Shown piece after piece: positions 8,406 through 17,835 of a DNA stretch of 64,000 nt. The notes beneath the pieces are model-generated. The model was not told the DNA's origin. It worked only from the letters and a program-made list of their open reading frames with translations, and ran no database searches. Source of the stretch: Nitrospira sp. (GTDB taxonomy: Bacteria; Nitrospirota; Nitrospiria; Nitrospirales; Nitrospiraceae); assembly GCA_031315995.1 (NCBI GenBank), contig JALDRG010000009.1:62001-126000 (forward strand). The letters run 5' to 3'. Within the stretch, counting starts at the first letter, position 1; each line of letters begins with the position of its first letter. Both the position numbers and the translations under genes were made by a program.

Positions 8406-10556
8406 CTAAAGTGAGCAAACAGCACCTGACTGCAGGCTTCGCACCGCCAGAAAACAGGCGCGGGTGACGGCGTCGATCTGTTCGAACGGGATGACGGGGG
8501 GCAGCCCCTGTTCGATAGCCTGTACAAACTGCGCCATTTCCTGCGCAAATCCCTTATCCCGCCTCGCGCTCTTGAACAGCGCGCTCTTGCCGTTGTGATA
8601 GGTCCGCGTCTCCATGAAGTCGCTCATGAAGAGCGACATTCCGTCCGCGTGCGCCTCAAAATGTTCCTTCGGAAGTTCGCTGCTGCCTTCAGCCGTATAG
8701 ATGATGGTGCCGATCGAACCGTCACCGAACGTCAATGAAATGCTGCACTGGTCCTCGGTGATGCCGGAGCTATGGCGGCCGACCCTGCAGGCAAACACCG
8801 AGATGGGCGGCGCTGCGCAGAGGGCTTGCATGTAATCGATGAAATGGCAGACCTCCCCGATCACGCGTCCGCCACCCACGGCCGGATCCTGCACCCAATG
8901 ATCCGCGGGAATCCGCCCCGCGTTGATGCGATACAGCATCACGAGCGGATTCGAGCGTGACGCGAAAAACTTTCTGGCTTCCTGTGCATGCGGAGAAAAC
9001 CGACGATTGAAGCCCACCATCAAATGCAACCCGTCGGGCACCTGCTTCTCATAGACGGAGCGGATGTCCTCCAATTCATCCTCCGTCAGGCAGAGCGGTT
9101 TCTCTACGAACACATGTTTGCCCGCGAGCAACGCGTCGATCGTCAAGGCTGCATGGCTATCATGGCGAGTGCCGATCAATACTGTGTTGATCGCCGCGTC
9201 GTCTAAGATCGACTGACTGTCACTTGTGCAATAGGCGGCGGTGAGTTTTGCGGCCAGGGTTTTCCCGGTGATGCCCGAGGCGGTACAGATGCCGTGGATA
9301 CCGACAGTGTTCATGGCTAGCAGCGGCGGCAGCAACATATCCTTCACATGGTTCCCTGCTCCGATAATCCCCAGCGTCACCGGACGAGCGGTTTTGGTTT
9401 TCCCGACGGAAATGGCTCTAGGCAAAGAGCGAGCGCGGTCGGACGGATACGTAATCACCATGGCGATGTAGGGCACCGATCCCTCCATCATCAGGGCATA
9501 AGCAGACTCCGCCTGCTCAATGGGGAACCGATGGGTGATCAGCGGCTTGAGTTGGACCTTCCGTTCGGCTACCAACTCAAGGAACGCCTGCATGTTGCGT
9601 TGCTCCGTCCAGCGCACGTATCCGAACGGATAATCGCGTCCATGCTCCTCGTACTGCGTGTCATAGCGGCCAGGCCCGTAAGACATAGACAGCCGCAGTT
9701 CCAATTCCTTCTTATAATAGGGCTCGCGGGGAATGTTCATACCGACTGCGCCGACCACCACCACCCTGCCCTTTTTCCTGGCGATCTCGCCGGCGACTTC
9801 CACGGGACCATTGTCCTTAGTGCTGGCCGTGATGATGACCGCATCCACGCCATGGCCGTCGGAAAAGGTCGCAGCGGCATCGGCGAGATCGGAGGATGGA
9901 GCCACCATATCCGCACCCAACTGCTGCGCCAGTTGCAGTTTGGACTGATCCAGATCGGAGCCGAGCACGCGACATCCGGATGCCTTCAACAATTGCACGG
10001 TCAATTGACCCAACAGCCCAAGACCGACGACGGCGATCCGGTCTCCCAGCCTGGGTTCCGCCTGACGGACCCCCTGTAAGGCGATGGCTCCGAGCGTCAC
10101 GAAGGATGCATCCTCTGAATCCACGCCATCCGGAATTTTGACGCAGAGATGTTTCGGCACGTAAATCATTTCGGCGTGGGACGCATAATTCTGTCCGGCG
10201 CAGGCCACCCGGTCCCCGACGGAAAAGCAATCCGCATCGCGGGATACGTCCACCACCGTACCGGCGCAGCTATAGCCCAGGGAGGCAGGTGAGTCCAACT
10301 TGTCGAACACCCGAGAGAGCGTAAGCGCCAGCCCGTCTGTTTGAATTGCGCTGAGCACCTTCCTGACCTTCTCGGGCCGTTCCATGGCTTTGGCGACGAG
10401 AGATTGCTTCGTGCTCTGGATCGTCGACTTCTCGGTTCCCGGGCTGATGAGGGACGCCTCGTTAAGTACAAGCAGGCCACTGCCCCGAAGGCAGGGGGGA
10501 GGGACCTCCTCTACCGTGACCGCACCGGACCGTTTATGCTGAAGAATTTGTTTCAT
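8406..10556 (-). CDS. Bi-domain oxidoreductase: zinc-type dehydrogenase fused to Gfo/Idh/MocA
   Basis: A 716-aa fusion. Residues about 1-365 are a medium-chain dehydrogenase: GroES-like part with GYSCAGTVVDVS and VACAGQNYASHAEM, then Rossmann motif VVGLGLLGQLTVQLL at about 170-185. Residues about 380-716 are a Gfo/Idh/MocA oxidoreductase starting LGIIGAGNHVKDMLLP (about 390), with the EKPLCLT motif that carries the conserved lysine. Such fusions are known beside capsule and exopolysaccharide genes and presumably modify a nucleotide sugar or its precursor, but the substrate is unknown. It lies between the ATPase and kinase genes of the locus on the same strand. The 110 bases upstream (10,557-10,666) show nothing recognisable. 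Confidence 0.9.
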   Translation of the reverse strand: MKQILQHKRSGAVTVEEVPPPCLRGSGLLVLNEASLISPGTEKSTIQSTKQSLVAKAMERPEKVRKVLSAIQTDGLALTLSRVFDKLDSPASLGYSCAGTVVDVSRDADCFSVGDRVACAGQNYASHAEMIYVPKHLCVKIPDGVDSEDASFVTLGAIALQGVRQAEPRLGDRIAVVGLGLLGQLTVQLLKASGCRVLGSDLDQSKLQLAQQLGADMVAPSSDLADAAATFSDGHGVDAVIITASTKDNGPVEVAGEIARKKGRVVVVGAVGMNIPREPYYKKELELRLSMSYGPGRYDTQYEEHGRDYPFGYVRWTEQRNMQAFLELVAERKVQLKPLITHRFPIEQAESAYALMMEGSVPYIAMVITYPSDRARSLPRAISVGKTKTARPVTLGIIGAGNHVKDMLLPPLLAMNTVGIHGICTASGITGKTLAAKLTAAYCTSDSQSILDDAAINTVLIGTRHDSHAALTIDALLAGKHVFVEKPLCLTEDELEDIRSVYEKQVPDGLHLMVGFNRRFSPHAQEARKFFASRSNPLVMLYRINAGRIPADHWVQDPAVGGGRVIGEVCHFIDYMQALCAAPPISVFACRVGRHSSGITEDQCSISLTFGDGSIGTIIYTAEGSSELPKEHFEAHADGMSLFMSDFMETRTYHNGKSALFKSARRDKGFAQEMAQFVQAIEQGLPPVIPFEQIDAVTRACFLAVRSLQSGAVCSL

Positions 10557-10666
10557 GGTGTGAAGGAACCTTCTGCGCTATTGTCCTGCAAGTAACGGCT
10601 CCCATTCAACAGCTGCCGGACCTGCGTCCAGGCCCATACCGGTTTGTACATCGGTTGTTCGAGCGA

Positions 10667-11491
10667 TCAGACGAGTTTTTTCATATCGGCCGGACCGATC
10701 CTCGACCGTCCCGCCTTATTCAAGACAGTACCAAGCACCGGGGTCGATTGCTTGACGAGCGAGAGGGCCCGTTCTACATCCTCGGCTTTCGTCTGCCCTT
10801 CCTCGATCACCAGCAGCAATGCGTCGATATAGGGCGCAAACGCCAGCACGTCGGATGTGTTCAGGAGCGGCGGCAGATCGAACATGATGATCCGTGACTG
10901 GTAGCGATGTTTCAGTTCTTCCACCAAGGCAATCATCTTTGGAGAGGTCAAGGCTTCGGCGGAGTGTGGAACGGAACGGCCACCGGGAAGCAGGACAAAC
11001 CGGCCGATTCCGGGATGGATCAACAGATCTTCAAGCGGCGCATCGTCGAGGAGGTAATTCGCCAAGCCGTCACTGGACCCGAGATCGAACACCTCGTGGA
11101 TCGTGGGATTCTGAAGATTGGCATCCACAAGCAACACCGATTGGGTGACGTCCATCGCCAGGCTGATGGCAAGGTTCACCGCCGTGAGGGTCTTACCCTC
11201 ACCCAGGCCAGGGCTCGTCACGCCGATGACGTTCCAGCCCTTCTCTCGCATTCGGTGAGTGACCTGTGTGCGAAGAATCTTGAAGGCATCGACGAACCGC
11301 CCGCCCTCAAAGCCCGCGATGATGCGCCGCTCCCGCAGCACCGCTTCCGGAATGTGAAGCGACCGCGTGCGGGTATAGACGATCTCGGCAGGAGCCGTTC
11401 GAGCGGACGGACTGCGGTTGATTCTGGGCATGGGACGATTCTGGGGCTGTTGTTGTTTGTATCGATCAAGGGCGGCTTGAAACCATTCCAT
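10667..11491 (-). CDS. CpsD/CapB-type polysaccharide tyrosine kinase (PEP-CTERM locus type)
   Basis: Cytoplasmic P-loop kinase that partners a Wzc-like membrane protein to control polysaccharide chain length. Walker A SPGLGEGKT at 93-101, Walker A'-like LLVDANLQNP at about 118-127 (the usual Asp-Ala-Asp reads D-A-N here), and Walker B IIMFDLPP at about 198-205. The N-terminal 60 residues are basic and Pro/Gln-rich. The C-terminus is short and lacks a Tyr-rich tail, as in kinases of exosortase loci. Its membrane partner is the next gene upstream (11,619-13,388). Confidence is high for the family, moderate for kinase activity. Confidence 0.88.
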   Translation of the reverse strand: MEWFQAALDRYKQQQPQNRPMPRINRSPSARTAPAEIVYTRTRSLHIPEAVLRERRIIAGFEGGRFVDAFKILRTQVTHRMREKGWNVIGVTSPGLGEGKTLTAVNLAISLAMDVTQSVLLVDANLQNPTIHEVFDLGSSDGLANYLLDDAPLEDLLIHPGIGRFVLLPGGRSVPHSAEALTSPKMIALVEELKHRYQSRIIMFDLPPLLNTSDVLAFAPYIDALLLVIEEGQTKAEDVERALSLVKQSTPVLGTVLNKAGRSRIGPADMKKLV

Positions 11492-11618
11492 GATAATCCT
11501 TTCCGTGCGAGCAGGCTGAGGTCAAGGTGACGGCTGAGTCCAGCAGGCGCTACAACCTCAGCCTTGGCTGGAGCCCATCTCTCTAAGAAACCTGGTGAGC
11601 CTGCTTAACATCCTGCTC

Positions 11619-13388
11619 TTACTCGATACCAAATTTTCGGAGCGCTGCAAACCACAGCACATCCAACGGAGTCCAAAACAGATGACTTACAAGCAGAAGC
11701 AACGCCACGGCCCCTACGCTTGCTCCTTGAATCATTCTTCGTCGCCTCAAGGCATGGGTGAAGTCCTCTTTGTTGGGCATATAGGGAATGACCGCGAGCG
11801 GAAAGGTGTGGGTTAAACGAACTAACTGATCCGGAGTGCGAATGGAGCGATCGAGGTGTTCAGCGACTGCGGCGCTGCCCGCACCGCCCGCCAGTGCGAG
11901 GATAAACCCCAACAGAACAATGGCTTTCCGGTTGGGTTTTTCGGGGGCTTCCGGCAGTCCCGGCGGATCGATAAGCGAGAATCGTTCGCCTTTTCGTTGG
12001 ACCTCCAACCCTTCCGACACCTTGGCTTCGAGTAATCGTGATCGGATCTCCTGGTACTTTTGGCTCGAGGTGTCACGGTCACGCGCGAGAACCAAATAGT
12101 CCGGTTCTAACTCCGGCGTCCGCTCGATACGCTTCGCATAGTCAAACACTCGCCGCTTGACGATCGCGCGGCTTGTCTTCAAGGCTTCCAGCGATGAGGT
12201 CACCGAATTGAGTTGTGCCTGAATGTTGATATAGGCAGGATTTTCCGGTCTTTGCATCGGCGTCTTGGCGGCAGTCGTGCCGATCCGACGGAACTCTCCT
12301 TCCAGTGCTGCGATCGTACGCTTGGTCTGGAGCACGTCGGGATGGTCCTGCCCGAGGCGGTCGGCGAGCGTGGCCTGCTTGGCACGAGCATCGATCAATT
12401 GCTTGGAAATCTCCTCACTCTCAGGCCTGGCCCCGGTTTCCTTCTCCAGCGCAGCGATCTCTTGTTTCATTTTAATGACGTCCGGATGATCAGGAGAAAG
12501 ATTCGCGCTAGCCCCCGCGTACTCGGCTCGAAGCCCACGCAAACGCTCGAGGGAATCGAGGATGCGTTCACCGGTCACAGACATGATCGGGGTATTGGGC
12601 TTGATTGTGGCGAGTTCCCCTTCGAGGTAATTCTTTCGTTCCTCTAGACTGCGGATCTGTTGGTCCAGATCGGTCAATTCCCGGTCGGACTGATTCATCA
12701 ACTGAAGATTCAGCGGCATCAGTTCGGGCAAGGCGCCGTTCGCTCGCTGTTTGAATTTGGACAGTTTGCCTTCCACCTCCTCGATATGTGCCGCGAGATT
12801 CTCCGCTTCCTGCTTGAGGAAGCTGGTAGTTTCCTGCGCCTGACGCTCACGGGACTTGAGATTCTCGCCGAGGAAGAGACTGGTCAATTCGTTGGCGACC
12901 CTCTGGGCGGTTTCCGGTGCCCCGCTGTTGTAGGACACCGTAAAGGCGATCGTCGCTTTGGTCGCATGCTGGGTGCGTTTATCGATCACATCGGCGCTGA
13001 TCACCTCCACTTCGATGTCCTTGATGAAGCGTTTGATGACCTCTTCAGTCGGATTCTCATGTCGCATGGCAGGATAAAGATCGTACTGTTCCACTACTTT
13101 CCACAGGCTGGCCCGACTCATGACCTGCTGCTTGATCATCTCGATACGTTGATCGGCAAAGCTGGTGATCGTGCTATGGACCAGCTCGACAGGAACCTCC
13201 TGTTCTTCGATAAGAATTGTCGCGGTGGACTTGTATGACGGAGGCCAAAGAATCGCTGCAACACCACTCAGGCACACGAAGAATACTGCAGTGAGTACAA
13301 TGATGGTTCGTCGGCGTTGGAACGCCTCCAAATAGTCTCCAAGGTTAACCGTGGATTCTGGTTGCATAGTTGGTCGGTTGCCAGCCAT
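11619..13388 (-). CDS. Wzc/GumC-like chain-length determinant protein
   Basis: Inner-membrane polysaccharide co-polymerase of 589 aa. A first membrane segment lies at about 28-50 (IIVLTAVFFVCLSGVAAIL), followed by the Wzz-type periplasmic domain and a long coiled coil (about 190-460) with GNVR-family character. A second membrane region begins after the Pro-rich signature LPEAPEKPNRK (about 490-500). A third hydrophobic stretch near residues 550-575 is an unusual C-terminal addition. The motif DHPDVxxxKxxIAALE occurs twice (about 305 and 355), an internal repeat in the coiled coil. No kinase domain is attached; the separate CpsD protein is encoded just downstream. Confidence 0.9.
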   Translation of the reverse strand: MAGNRPTMQPESTVNLGDYLEAFQRRRTIIVLTAVFFVCLSGVAAILWPPSYKSTATILIEEQEVPVELVHSTITSFADQRIEMIKQQVMSRASLWKVVEQYDLYPAMRHENPTEEVIKRFIKDIEVEVISADVIDKRTQHATKATIAFTVSYNSGAPETAQRVANELTSLFLGENLKSRERQAQETTSFLKQEAENLAAHIEEVEGKLSKFKQRANGALPELMPLNLQLMNQSDRELTDLDQQIRSLEERKNYLEGELATIKPNTPIMSVTGERILDSLERLRGLRAEYAGASANLSPDHPDVIKMKQEIAALEKETGARPESEEISKQLIDARAKQATLADRLGQDHPDVLQTKRTIAALEGEFRRIGTTAAKTPMQRPENPAYINIQAQLNSVTSSLEALKTSRAIVKRRVFDYAKRIERTPELEPDYLVLARDRDTSSQKYQEIRSRLLEAKVSEGLEVQRKGERFSLIDPPGLPEAPEKPNRKAIVLLGFILALAGGAGSAAVAEHLDRSIRTPDQLVRLTHTFPLAVIPYMPNKEDFTHALRRRRMIQGASVGAVALLLLVSHLFWTPLDVLWFAALRKFGIE

Positions 13389-13417
13389 TGAGATATCCTT
13401 TTGCGAGAGCCCGTGCC

Positions 13418-14659
13418 TTAATTCGAGATTGCCAGTTTGGGCGGATAGTAGGTCAACATCAACGTAAGACCGTTAGAGAAGACTGGCTCTGAAATCGAAT
13501 CCGAATCCCTCACACGCAAGGAGTAGGCAAGTTCCATTTTCCACCATTCGGATAACTTCCAATCGACTTGCGGAGTAAAGTACAAGAGCCGATTATCTGA
13601 GAGCGTACCACCATTGGCAAGAGGAGAAACTCCGGATATTCGATAGCCGGATATGTCAAATGAACCAGCAATAGTTTCAGAAAAGTTATATGAAACTGTC
13701 AGTCTCGCTCGATCAGTTTGGAGTAGGAGTCCGAATCCGCTTGGCATGATTTCCCGCCCCACCGAAGCTTGCAATACCGCCTTCTCAAATCTCTTAGAGA
13801 GGCTAGTCCCATACACCCAAACTACATCTCTGCCCATTAGTTTTGTATCAGCCACCAAGCTGCTGGAAGTGAGAAACCGCGGTCCACCATATACAGATGC
13901 CTCGACGCTTTCTGAAAATTGATGACTCACTGTTGCCAGTGCACCTGGCATGCTCACCCGAAGCTCAGACGGTGCGTTGGTCGTATGAAAATTGGTATAA
14001 GTAGCAGCCAACTGTATCTTGTCTCGCTCCGAATACTGATACGCGATGCTAGCCGATCCACCCCACACCTGGTAGTTTACTAAATTGAGTAGTAAGCCGT
14101 CCTCGTAAGTTGTATCCGTAAACTGAAACGTCCCTTGAAATGTCATATTTTCAGTCAAAGTTCGTGTCCAAGTTGGGCTGGCGTTCCACATATTTCTCTG
14201 GGTAAATCGAAGCACCAATCCGGTCGCCTGGAGTTCTCCCATTAACGTATTGTCACGACTAAACCCACCTGCAAAACCCCATTCGTCCTTTTCAGTTCTG
14301 TAACGCATCTGGATGGGTAAAAAAATATTCGTAAATTCACTTGTTTCTCCCCCATAGTAGTTAACAAAATCTAGCGCCGCTTTGCCGCTGACCTCTAGCC
14401 TTTCTGTCTTCCCAGCAAACTCCGCCGCGGGAGAGATCCAATATCCATACGTCGGATCGTGCGGCGACGGAGTCAGCAAGAGGTTATCGTTGTAGTACCC
14501 TTTCATACCGATCGACGGCAACAGAGACCATTCGGCTGCAAACCCTATGACGTGTGTTGCCATGAGGAATAGAAGGCAGACGAATCCCGACAACACGATG
14601 CGGGCGTTGTAAGGCCGTTTCTCAGATCTTCCGATGCCATTGTTGAGCGAATAGTTCAC
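13418..14659 (-). CDS. Outer-membrane beta-barrel protein of exosortase/EPS locus
   Basis: Protein of 413 aa with an N-terminal signal region (FVCLLFLMATHVIGFAA, about 27-43) followed by alternating amphipathic beta strands (for example RLEVSGKAALDFVNYYGG). It belongs by look and position to the PEP-CTERM/exosortase-associated outer-membrane protein group, whose members accompany Wza-like export proteins. It probably helps the polysaccharide cross the outer membrane, though no mechanism is established. Base composition is visibly more AT-rich than its neighbours on both sides, a hint of separate origin or relaxed codon use. The stop lies 29 bases upstream of the Wzc-like start. Confidence 0.75.
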   Translation of the reverse strand: MNYSLNNGIGRSEKRPYNARIVLSGFVCLLFLMATHVIGFAAEWSLLPSIGMKGYYNDNLLLTPSPHDPTYGYWISPAAEFAGKTERLEVSGKAALDFVNYYGGETSEFTNIFLPIQMRYRTEKDEWGFAGGFSRDNTLMGELQATGLVLRFTQRNMWNASPTWTRTLTENMTFQGTFQFTDTTYEDGLLLNLVNYQVWGGSASIAYQYSERDKIQLAATYTNFHTTNAPSELRVSMPGALATVSHQFSESVEASVYGGPRFLTSSSLVADTKLMGRDVVWVYGTSLSKRFEKAVLQASVGREIMPSGFGLLLQTDRARLTVSYNFSETIAGSFDISGYRISGVSPLANGGTLSDNRLLYFTPQVDWKLSEWWKMELAYSLRVRDSDSISEPVFSNGLTLMLTYYPPKLAISN

Positions 14660-14663
14660 AAAC

Positions 14664-15278
14664 CTATGGCACCATCACGGTATCACCGCGTTGCAGGAGG
14701 ATATTTTGTTCCAGATCAATTCCTTTCCGGACATCGCCGTACCGGAAGGGAAATGTTTGCTGTTGTCCCCGTATTCGGCGAACAATTTTGATGTCGTTTT
14801 CGGCGGCAAAGGGCGTCAACCCTCCCGCTAAACTCAACGCCTGGAGCACATCGGTATAGTGGCCGACCAGGTACTCGCCTGGCTTTGCCACCCGTCCGAG
14901 GACATACACCTTGTAGCTCAATACTTTCGTGACCGCGACCGTGACGTTGACGGCAGGAATATATTTGATCAATCGTTTGGCGAGGTCTATCCGCAGCTCC
15001 TCTACCGTTCGACCTTCAGCCGCCACATCCCCGACCAGTGGAAAGGAGATCATGCCGTCCGGCCGGACGACCACTTCTCTTGTCAGCTGCTCATCTTTCC
15101 AGACGGAAATGAGCAAGACATCTTCTGGGCCTAAAAGATATCCTGAATCATCCACTGGCATATCCGTCGAAGATCTTGGTTCGCCATAAGTACAGGAGAT
15201 GAAGGCAGTCATGAATAAGGCTGGGACACTGAGTCCTACGATGACGGTCCGGAAGAAGGTCGTTATGTAATGCCGCAT
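14664..15278 (-). CDS. Wza-like polysaccharide export protein
   Basis: Periplasmic/outer-membrane export protein of 204 aa. N-terminal hydrophobic signal (about 8-27) ends in FISCTYGEPR, so a lipid-modified Cys is possible. The polysaccharide biosynthesis/export domain follows: LGPEDVLLISVWKDEQLT (about 49-66), RPDGMISFPLVGDV, then a SLBB domain, VYVLGRVAKPGEYLV (about 129-143). It is shorter than E. coli Wza, as in exosortase loci. The gene is separated by 4 bases from the barrel protein downstream and by 15 from the TPR lipoprotein gene upstream, so it is part of the same operon. Confidence 0.9.
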   Translation of the reverse strand: MRHYITTFFRTVIVGLSVPALFMTAFISCTYGEPRSSTDMPVDDSGYLLGPEDVLLISVWKDEQLTREVVVRPDGMISFPLVGDVAAEGRTVEELRIDLAKRLIKYIPAVNVTVAVTKVLSYKVYVLGRVAKPGEYLVGHYTDVLQALSLAGGLTPFAAENDIKIVRRIRGQQQTFPFRYGDVRKGIDLEQNILLQRGDTVMVP

Positions 15279-15293
15279 GAAAGATACTCCCTA

Positions 15294-17681
15294 TCAGCTC
15301 GTCCGAGCGAGCAACTGTTCAGCTTTTTGACGCTCGTGGAATTGTTCTGTGCTCTTGAGGGCCTTTGTCAGGTACGTCTTGGCCTCGGCTTTCTGTCCTG
15401 ACTGAAAGAATGCCAAGCCGAGATGATAGTTGAGCGTCGGCATATCAGGCGCCTTGGCGACGGCCTGCTTCAACAGGCGGAGCGCTTGATCCGGATGTCC
15501 CATTTTCAACCGCACCCACCCGAGCGTGTCCAGGAACAAGGGATGCGGAGCATCTTTTTCAAAGTCCCGGCTCAAGGTGAATGCTCGTTCGAGACTCGCG
15601 GTATCTCCTTTGTGATCAACCAGCAACGATGCGAGATTGTTGGCAGAAAATATATTGTGAGGATTTATGCGCAACACGGACTCATAGGCGGCGATGGCTT
15701 CGTCGATCTGGCCCTGACTGGTCAAGGTAGATGCCATCAGCATATACAGTTCTTCGCTCGATTTGTTGGCAACGACCCCCTCGTTTAAGATCCGGATCGC
15801 CTCCGCCGGCTGACCTCGGATGATCGACAGGTTCACCCAGCTCACCCAGGGAGTGACCCAGGTTGGATTGATTCGAGTGGCCTCACGAAAATGGATGACG
15901 GCCTCTTCCTGGCGGCCGGAAAGCGTCAACACCTCCCCCAACAATCCGTGCCCAAATGGGTGATCGGGACGCATCGAGACGAGGGTCTCAAGACGGCGGC
16001 GTGCGCGGTCGGTCTGTTTCTGCGCCACTTCGAGGCGGATCACAGCTAAGAGGGGTTCAGGAGCATTGGGATTGGCCGCTGCCGCTCTCTCAAACGAAGC
16101 CTCAGCCTTGGCGAATTCACGTTGCGCTTCGTAGAGCTTGCCTTCTGCCATGAACATCATGGCGTGATCCCCGACGACGGAACGAAGTAGCAACACGGTC
16201 GCCTTGGCTTGCTTCCAATCCCCCGCCATAAGCTCCAGCGCAAACAGCATCTCGATTGCCTGGAGATGATCGGGGTGAGCGCGCACCAACTCGCGGAGTC
16301 TGGTGCGTGCCCGTGTGAGCTGTCCGCTTTGGCTGTCCAGCATGGCAAGTGCCAACGTTGAATCCACTAATCCAGGATAAAGCGAGACGGCGCGTTCGAA
16401 ACTTTCCCGGGCCAATCGTTCCTCACCGGTGATTACATGGGCTTGGCCGAGCAGCGACTGGATGCGAGCTTGTTCAGGTTGGTCGCGCAAGACGGTGCGA
16501 AATGCCTGAACGGCCTCTTTCCCGTTCCGTTTAGCCAACGCGATCTTTCCTTGCAGGATCAGGCCGTCGGCCGATCGAGGATTCTCTTTCAGAACCTCGG
16601 TCAAACATTGCTCTGCTTCCACATGCTTGCCCTGCGCAAAGTCGAGTTGCGCGATTTTCACCTTCGCTTCCAGTCCGACAGGTTTCTTTTCATATCCTTT
16701 GACCAAGGTCTCATATAGCCGGCGGGCACTCGCCTCATCGTTATGGCGTTCATACAGCGCGGCCAGGGCAAACGAGATCTTGCTGGCATAGGGAAGGCGC
16801 TCCATGGCGGCGCGCAAGGCAGCCTCGGCAGCCTTCATTCCTTGCCTCATGTTCAGAAAATCAGCCAAGGCAAGCCAGGGTTGCTCGTTTTCCGCAAAAA
16901 TGGTTGTGGACTCGCGCAACACAGTCTCCGCTTTTTCCATGGCCTTCTGTTGGTCATAGAACCGAGCCAGTTTCAAGCGGTGATCGAAGACGGTCGGTTC
17001 TTCTTCAATTATCTGGCTCAAGACCTGTTCCGTTCCTTTGATATCGTGTCCCTCAGTGAGTACGGCCTGGAGATTATTCAGGAGATCCAAGTGATGGGGA
17101 TGAGCCTGAATGGCTCGGCGAAGAATAGTGGTCGCCTCCTGCACGCGCTGTTGATGGCCATAGAGGGTGGCAAGCAGAATGGCAACGTCCGGTTCAGTGG
17201 GATATTGTCGATTCAAATTCTCTGCTTGAGATATCGCCTGGGCGATGTGGTTCTGCTGCGCCAGGACAGCGATTTTTAATGCTCTTGCCTGAGGATCTTG
17301 CGGATTCTTCGCGAGCACCTTGTCTGCTGCGTGTGTCACGTCGTCGGCGAGACGAGCTTCCAGGTAATACTTGGCCAGGGTGATGAGGGCAGCTTTGTGA
17401 TCCGGTATCAATTCGACGACTTGTTGGTAGTTGGCGACCGCATTCCGCCAGTTTTTTTCTTTTTCTTCGACCTGGGCCACGAGGAAATAGGCCTCGGCAT
17501 CTTTCGGGTCAATCTTGAGCACATTTCGCAGCGCGACCCGCGCCTTTGGGAAGTTTCCCGCCTGGATATATTCCTGGGCTCGGGCGCGGTATTGCGCCTT
17601 CCGCTCTTGCGGTCCTCCGCATGCCAGGAGCGTAAGGATCACGATCAGCGCTACTGTTGTTCCGCTTATTGTCCTCGTCAT
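15294..17681 (-). CDS. PrsT-like TPR lipoprotein of exosortase/EPS locus
   Basis: Large tetratricopeptide-repeat lipoprotein of about 795 aa. The ATG at 17681 gives a signal peptide ending in a lipobox, LTLLACGG, while the longer open frame upstream to 17885 adds a Cys/His-rich stretch that does not look like protein. TPR units run along almost the whole length (for example DPKDAEAYFLVAQVEEKEKNW, split here for length). This architecture matches the PrsT proteins of PEP-CTERM loci, thought to act as a periplasmic scaffold for polymer export or protein sorting. 154 bases separate it from the WecA-like gene upstream; no gene is seen there. Confidence 0.87.
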   Translation of the reverse strand: MTRTISGTTVALIVILTLLACGGPQERKAQYRARAQEYIQAGNFPKARVALRNVLKIDPKDAEAYFLVAQVEEKEKNWRNAVANYQQVVELIPDHKAALITLAKYYLEARLADDVTHAADKVLAKNPQDPQARALKIAVLAQQNHIAQAISQAENLNRQYPTEPDVAILLATLYGHQQRVQEATTILRRAIQAHPHHLDLLNNLQAVLTEGHDIKGTEQVLSQIIEEEPTVFDHRLKLARFYDQQKAMEKAETVLRESTTIFAENEQPWLALADFLNMRQGMKAAEAALRAAMERLPYASKISFALAALYERHNDEASARRLYETLVKGYEKKPVGLEAKVKIAQLDFAQGKHVEAEQCLTEVLKENPRSADGLILQGKIALAKRNGKEAVQAFRTVLRDQPEQARIQSLLGQAHVITGEERLARESFERAVSLYPGLVDSTLALAMLDSQSGQLTRARTRLRELVRAHPDHLQAIEMLFALELMAGDWKQAKATVLLLRSVVGDHAMMFMAEGKLYEAQREFAKAEASFERAAAANPNAPEPLLAVIRLEVAQKQTDRARRRLETLVSMRPDHPFGHGLLGEVLTLSGRQEEAVIHFREATRINPTWVTPWVSWVNLSIIRGQPAEAIRILNEGVVANKSSEELYMLMASTLTSQGQIDEAIAAYESVLRINPHNIFSANNLASLLVDHKGDTASLERAFTLSRDFEKDAPHPLFLDTLGWVRLKMGHPDQALRLLKQAVAKAPDMPTLNYHLGLAFFQSGQKAEAKTYLTKALKSTEQFHERQKAEQLLARTS

Positions 17682-17835
17682 TGGATTCCTATTGAAACAG
17701 TGAACTATTGCATCATGGGTATGCTGCAACCATGTTGGGTGTGAGTGAACCATTACGTCAGTGGCCACTGAACCGTTTTCAATGTGCAAGTCGGCACTGG
17801 GACATCGTCGATCTTCATAATCCGCCGCTTCCGGG

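Noticed and set aside
9348..10079. 243-codon plus-strand frame inside the bi-domain oxidoreductase
   Set aside because: Antisense shadow of a conserved minus-strand gene; its translation has no domain and the codon bias belongs to the opposite strand.
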